DNA of 64,000 nt from SG8-41 sp963699525 (lineage in GTDB: Bacteria > Pseudomonadota > Gammaproteobacteria > Burkholderiales > SG8-41). The stretch spans positions 1 to 64,000 of the forward strand of contig CAVOUI010000014.1 of the NCBI GenBank assembly GCA_963699525.1, written 5' to 3'. Below are positions 62,143-64,000 of the stretch, piece after piece; within the stretch, counting starts at the first letter, position 1; every line of letters begins with the position of its first letter. A program made the translations under genes and the position numbers. The notes below the pieces were generated by a model. It searched no databases, had not been told where the DNA came from, and was given only the letters and a program-made list of their open reading frames with translations.

Positions 62143-62613
62143 ATGAACGCAGTGAGCGCGCTCGTGGCCGGACTGCTCTTCGGCATCGGACTGATCGTTT
62201 CCGGCATGACCGATCCGTCCAAGATCATCGGGTTCCTCGATCTCGCCGGCGCGTGGGACCCGTCGCTCGCGTTCGTGATGGGGGGAGCGGTACTGGTCGG
62301 CCTCATCGCTTTTCGTTTCGCGCGCGGGCGCAGGGCGTCGTTCCTCGGCGGTGCGATGGTGCTTCCGGCCGCCCGGCAGATTGACTCGCCGCTGATCCTC
62401 GGCAGCCTCGCGTTCGGGGTGGGCTGGGGCCTTGCTGGCTATTGTCCCGGCCCGGCGATCGTGGCGTATGGCTCGGGCCAGGACAAGGCCGTGGTGTTCG
62501 TGGTCGCGATGATCGCCGGGATGGCGCTCTACGAAGCCGCGGACCGGCGGTTCCACGCCCGGCGCCGGAGACGGGTGCCGCGCGAGCTCTCGGACGTCGC
62601 CGGCGACGGCTGA
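62143..62613 (+). CDS. YeeE/YedE-family membrane protein (second of a pair)
   Basis: 156 residues (MNAVSALVAGLLFGIGLIVSGMTD). Helices also at AFVMGGAVLVGLIAF, ILGSLAFGVGWGLAG and VVFVVAMIAGMALYE. The conserved Cys lies in GYCPGPAIVAYGSG. Partner of the 61704 product; together they match the two halves of a full-length YeeE. Basic C-terminal tail. Ends just before a clear hairpin terminator. Confidence 0.88.
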   Translation: MNAVSALVAGLLFGIGLIVSGMTDPSKIIGFLDLAGAWDPSLAFVMGGAVLVGLIAFRFARGRRASFLGGAMVLPAARQIDSPLILGSLAFGVGWGLAGYCPGPAIVAYGSGQDKAVVFVVAMIAGMALYEAADRRFHARRRRRVPRELSDVAGDG

Positions 62614-62628
62614 GCGGCGGCGTACAGA

Positions 62629-62654
62629 CAAAGGGCAGCCGAGGCTGCCCTTTG
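62629..62654. terminator. Rho-independent-type hairpin between convergent genes
   Basis: AAAGGGCAGC, a short loop, then GCTGCCCTTT: a perfect stem of ten pairs with flanking A and T runs. It can serve both the plus-strand YeeE pair and the minus-strand glycine-zipper gene. Confidence 0.8.
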
Positions 62655-62674
62655 CTTATTGCCTGTAGCGCCGG

Positions 62675-63112
62675 CTACAGGCCGCTGCCGATCACGCCGC
62701 CGACGACTGCGCCAATTGCCGTTGCCGCGGTGCGCCCGTTGCCGCCGCCGAACTGGCTGCCGATCGCGGCGCCGATGATGGCCCCGCCCAGCGTGCCCAG
62801 CGCGCGATCGGATACGGGCCCGGCGTAGACCGGTGCGGGAGGGACGGGCGGCGCGGCGTAGTAGACGGGACGCTCGACGTACACCGGGCGCTCAACGTAC
62901 ACCGGGCGCTCCACGATCACCGTCCGCCGGACGACGACCGGCTCCCTGACCACGACCTCGCGCACTACCGGCCGGTGCTTCACCACGACCACGCGTTCCG
63001 CGTTGTGGCGGTTGCCGTGCGCCGGAGCCCAGCGCGGAGGATCCGCGAATGCGGGCGCCGCCGCGGCGAGCGTGCCTGCTGCCAACGTGAGAATCATCTT
63101 CCGTGCGTTCAT
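62675..63112 (-). CDS. Exported protein with glycine-zipper domain
   Basis: 145 residues; signal peptide MILTLAAGTLAAAAPAFAD. The middle part is a repeated Val/Arg/Pro segment (VVREPVVVRRTVIVERPVY, then VERPVYVERPVY). The C-terminus is a glycine zipper (LGGAIIGAAIGSQFGG, AIGAVVGGVIGSGL), a membrane-inserting helix pair common in outer-membrane-associated proteins. Role unknown. Ribosome site AAGGAGG. Confidence 0.82.
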   Translation of the reverse strand: MNARKMILTLAAGTLAAAAPAFADPPRWAPAHGNRHNAERVVVVKHRPVVREVVVREPVVVRRTVIVERPVYVERPVYVERPVYYAAPPVPPAPVYAGPVSDRALGTLGGAIIGAAIGSQFGGGNGRTAATAIGAVVGGVIGSGL

Positions 63113-63226
63113 GGCGTCCTCCTTTCAAGGTTGCCTGAGGCTTAGAACGCCGATACCCCGTCCTGAGTGCACGCCACTGTGCAACAGGGTGTAAGGCGTG
63201 TAACGGCGTTGTTACAATTCCGGGGC

Positions 63227-64000
63227 GTGAAAATCACACAAAACGGCTCGAAGCCTTCGTTCGCCGCGCTCCGTCACGGCGATTTCCGTATCTACCTGGT
63301 GGCGACCTCCGCCGCGATGATGGCGGACAACATCGAGCACGTCATCAGCTACTGGGTGATGTTCGAGCAGTTCCGCTCGCCGGCCCTTGCCGGATTCGCG
63401 GTGCTCTCGCATTGGTTGCCGTTCCTGTTTCTCTCGGTCTATTTCGGGGCGCTGGCGGACCGCTTCGACTCGCGGCGCATCATCCAGATCGCGATGCTCC
63501 TCTACATGGGGGTGTCGCTCGCCTGGGCCGTGCTGTTCTACACGGAGACGATCGAGGTGTGGCATGCCGCCGTGCTGCTCGTCATCCACGGGATCGCCGG
63601 CGTGCTGTGGGCGCCTGCAAGCCAGCTGCTGATTCACGACATCGTGGGCCGCGACAACCTGGTGAGCGCGGTACGGCTGAACGCGACCGGGCGCCAGTTC
63701 GGCGTGTTTCTCGGCCCGGCAGTCGGCGGCGGGCTCATGCTCGCGCTCGGCCCGGCGGCCGGCCTCATCGCGAACGTCCTCATCTACCTGCCGCTCACCT
63801 GGTGGCTGTGGAAGGTGCCGTACGGCGCAAGGCACCACCGGGCCGGCGCGCCGGTGACGGGCGGCGGTTTCGGGGACGCGCTCCAGGTCATGCGCGAGGT
63901 CTCGGGCAACCGCACCATCCTGTCGATGATTCTGCTGGCGGGCATTTCCTCGCTGCTGGTCGGCAACGCGTTCCTTGCGCAAATGCCCGAGTACGCGCAC
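63227..64000 (+). CDS. MFS transporter, N-terminal part (cut by the window edge)
   Basis: From the GTG at 63227 an open frame runs to the end of the window, 258 codons without a stop. The start is MKITQNGSKPSFAALRHGDFRIYLVATSAAMMADNIEHV. Hydrophobic helices follow, with LADRFDSRRIIQIAM matching the MFS loop 2-3 motif and GRQFGVFLGPAVGGGLM motif C. Resembles the enterobactin-exporter/MFS_3 group. The gene starts 114 bases from the divergent glycine-zipper gene. Confidence 0.85.
   Translation, partial: MKITQNGSKPSFAALRHGDFRIYLVATSAAMMADNIEHVISYWVMFEQFRSPALAGFAVLSHWLPFLFLSVYFGALADRFDSRRIIQIAMLLYMGVSLAWAVLFYTETIEVWHAAVLLVIHGIAGVLWAPASQLLIHDIVGRDNLVSAVRLNATGRQFGVFLGPAVGGGLMLALGPAAGLIANVLIYLPLTWWLWKVPYGARHHRAGAPVTGGGFGDALQVMREVSGNRTILSMILLAGISSLLVGNAFLAQMPEYAH

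Noticed and set aside
1..64000. tRNA or rRNA genes and an integron integrase
   Set aside because: No cloverleaf with TTCGA/CCA features, no rRNA-like stretch and no tyrosine-recombinase frame were recognised on either strand; a covariance or profile search would settle this.

Overview
The window looks like the chromosome of a betaproteobacterium of the Burkholderiales type. It is GC-rich and densely packed, with many secreted Bug/TctC-type solute-binding proteins, LysR control of a catabolic operon, and dispersed palindromic intergenic repeats. I count thirteen Bug genes and one Bug remnant in about 55 kb. No TctA/TctB membrane partner is present, a situation known from Bordetella, Cupriavidus and relatives. 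No tRNA, rRNA or CRISPR array was recognised.

Region 1 (1-6.2 kb) is accessory. It starts with a frameshifted IS30-family transposase. Next comes a run of small, visibly AT-richer genes, all on the plus strand, separated by sites with the architecture of integron attC recombination sites: RYYYAAC, imperfect inverted arms, then GTTRRRY. I read 1192-6194 as an integron gene-cassette array with no integrase in view (a CALIN-like array). Its cassettes encode a VOC-fold protein, membrane proteins, exported proteins of unknown function and a lipoprotein c-type cytochrome.

Region 2 (6.2-20.5 kb) holds an outer-membrane beta-barrel protein, several Bug proteins, an alpha/beta hydrolase, a Ser/Thr kinase with a cyclic-nucleotide-binding domain, and a stand-alone molybdenum hydroxylase large subunit. 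It also has an amine oxidase broken by an intergenic repeat, a VOC protein, a 3-hydroxyisobutyrate dehydrogenase-like enzyme and a GMC oxidoreductase. Region 3 (20.5-29.6 kb) is a minus-strand catabolic operon: two different ring-cleavage dioxygenase families, a Bug protein, two 4,5-dihydroxyphthalate-decarboxylase-like proteins and an amidohydrolase. A LysR gene is divergent from it and is followed by an NHL propeller protein; a bicupin protein is convergent to the latter.

Region 4 (29.6-34.1 kb) is a signalling cluster: FHA-cyclase, FecR-like protein, haem-binding HAMP sensor and Ser/Thr kinase. Region 5 (34.1-44.6 kb) has GYD, GST, zinc-ribbon and cold-shock genes, a second molybdenum hydroxylase subunit, and a run of small catabolic genes (FAH, CMD, ABM, Bug, CinA, cupin, Bug). 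It ends with an exported isoaspartyl methyltransferase. Region 6 (44.8-64 kb) holds a membrane protein/VWA lipoprotein pair, SrkA, further Bug genes, a hydrolase plus haem-oxygenase-fold enzyme and an HD protein. It also has a TauD-type dioxygenase, a Spy-like chaperone, two SDRs with altered active sites, a YeeE/YedE pair and a truncated MFS transporter.

About ten otherwise well-conserved genes carry frameshifts, and nearly every one I could resolve is a net +1 insertion. That looks more like insertion-type sequencing error than real decay, so genes typed here as pseudogene for that reason may be intact in the organism.
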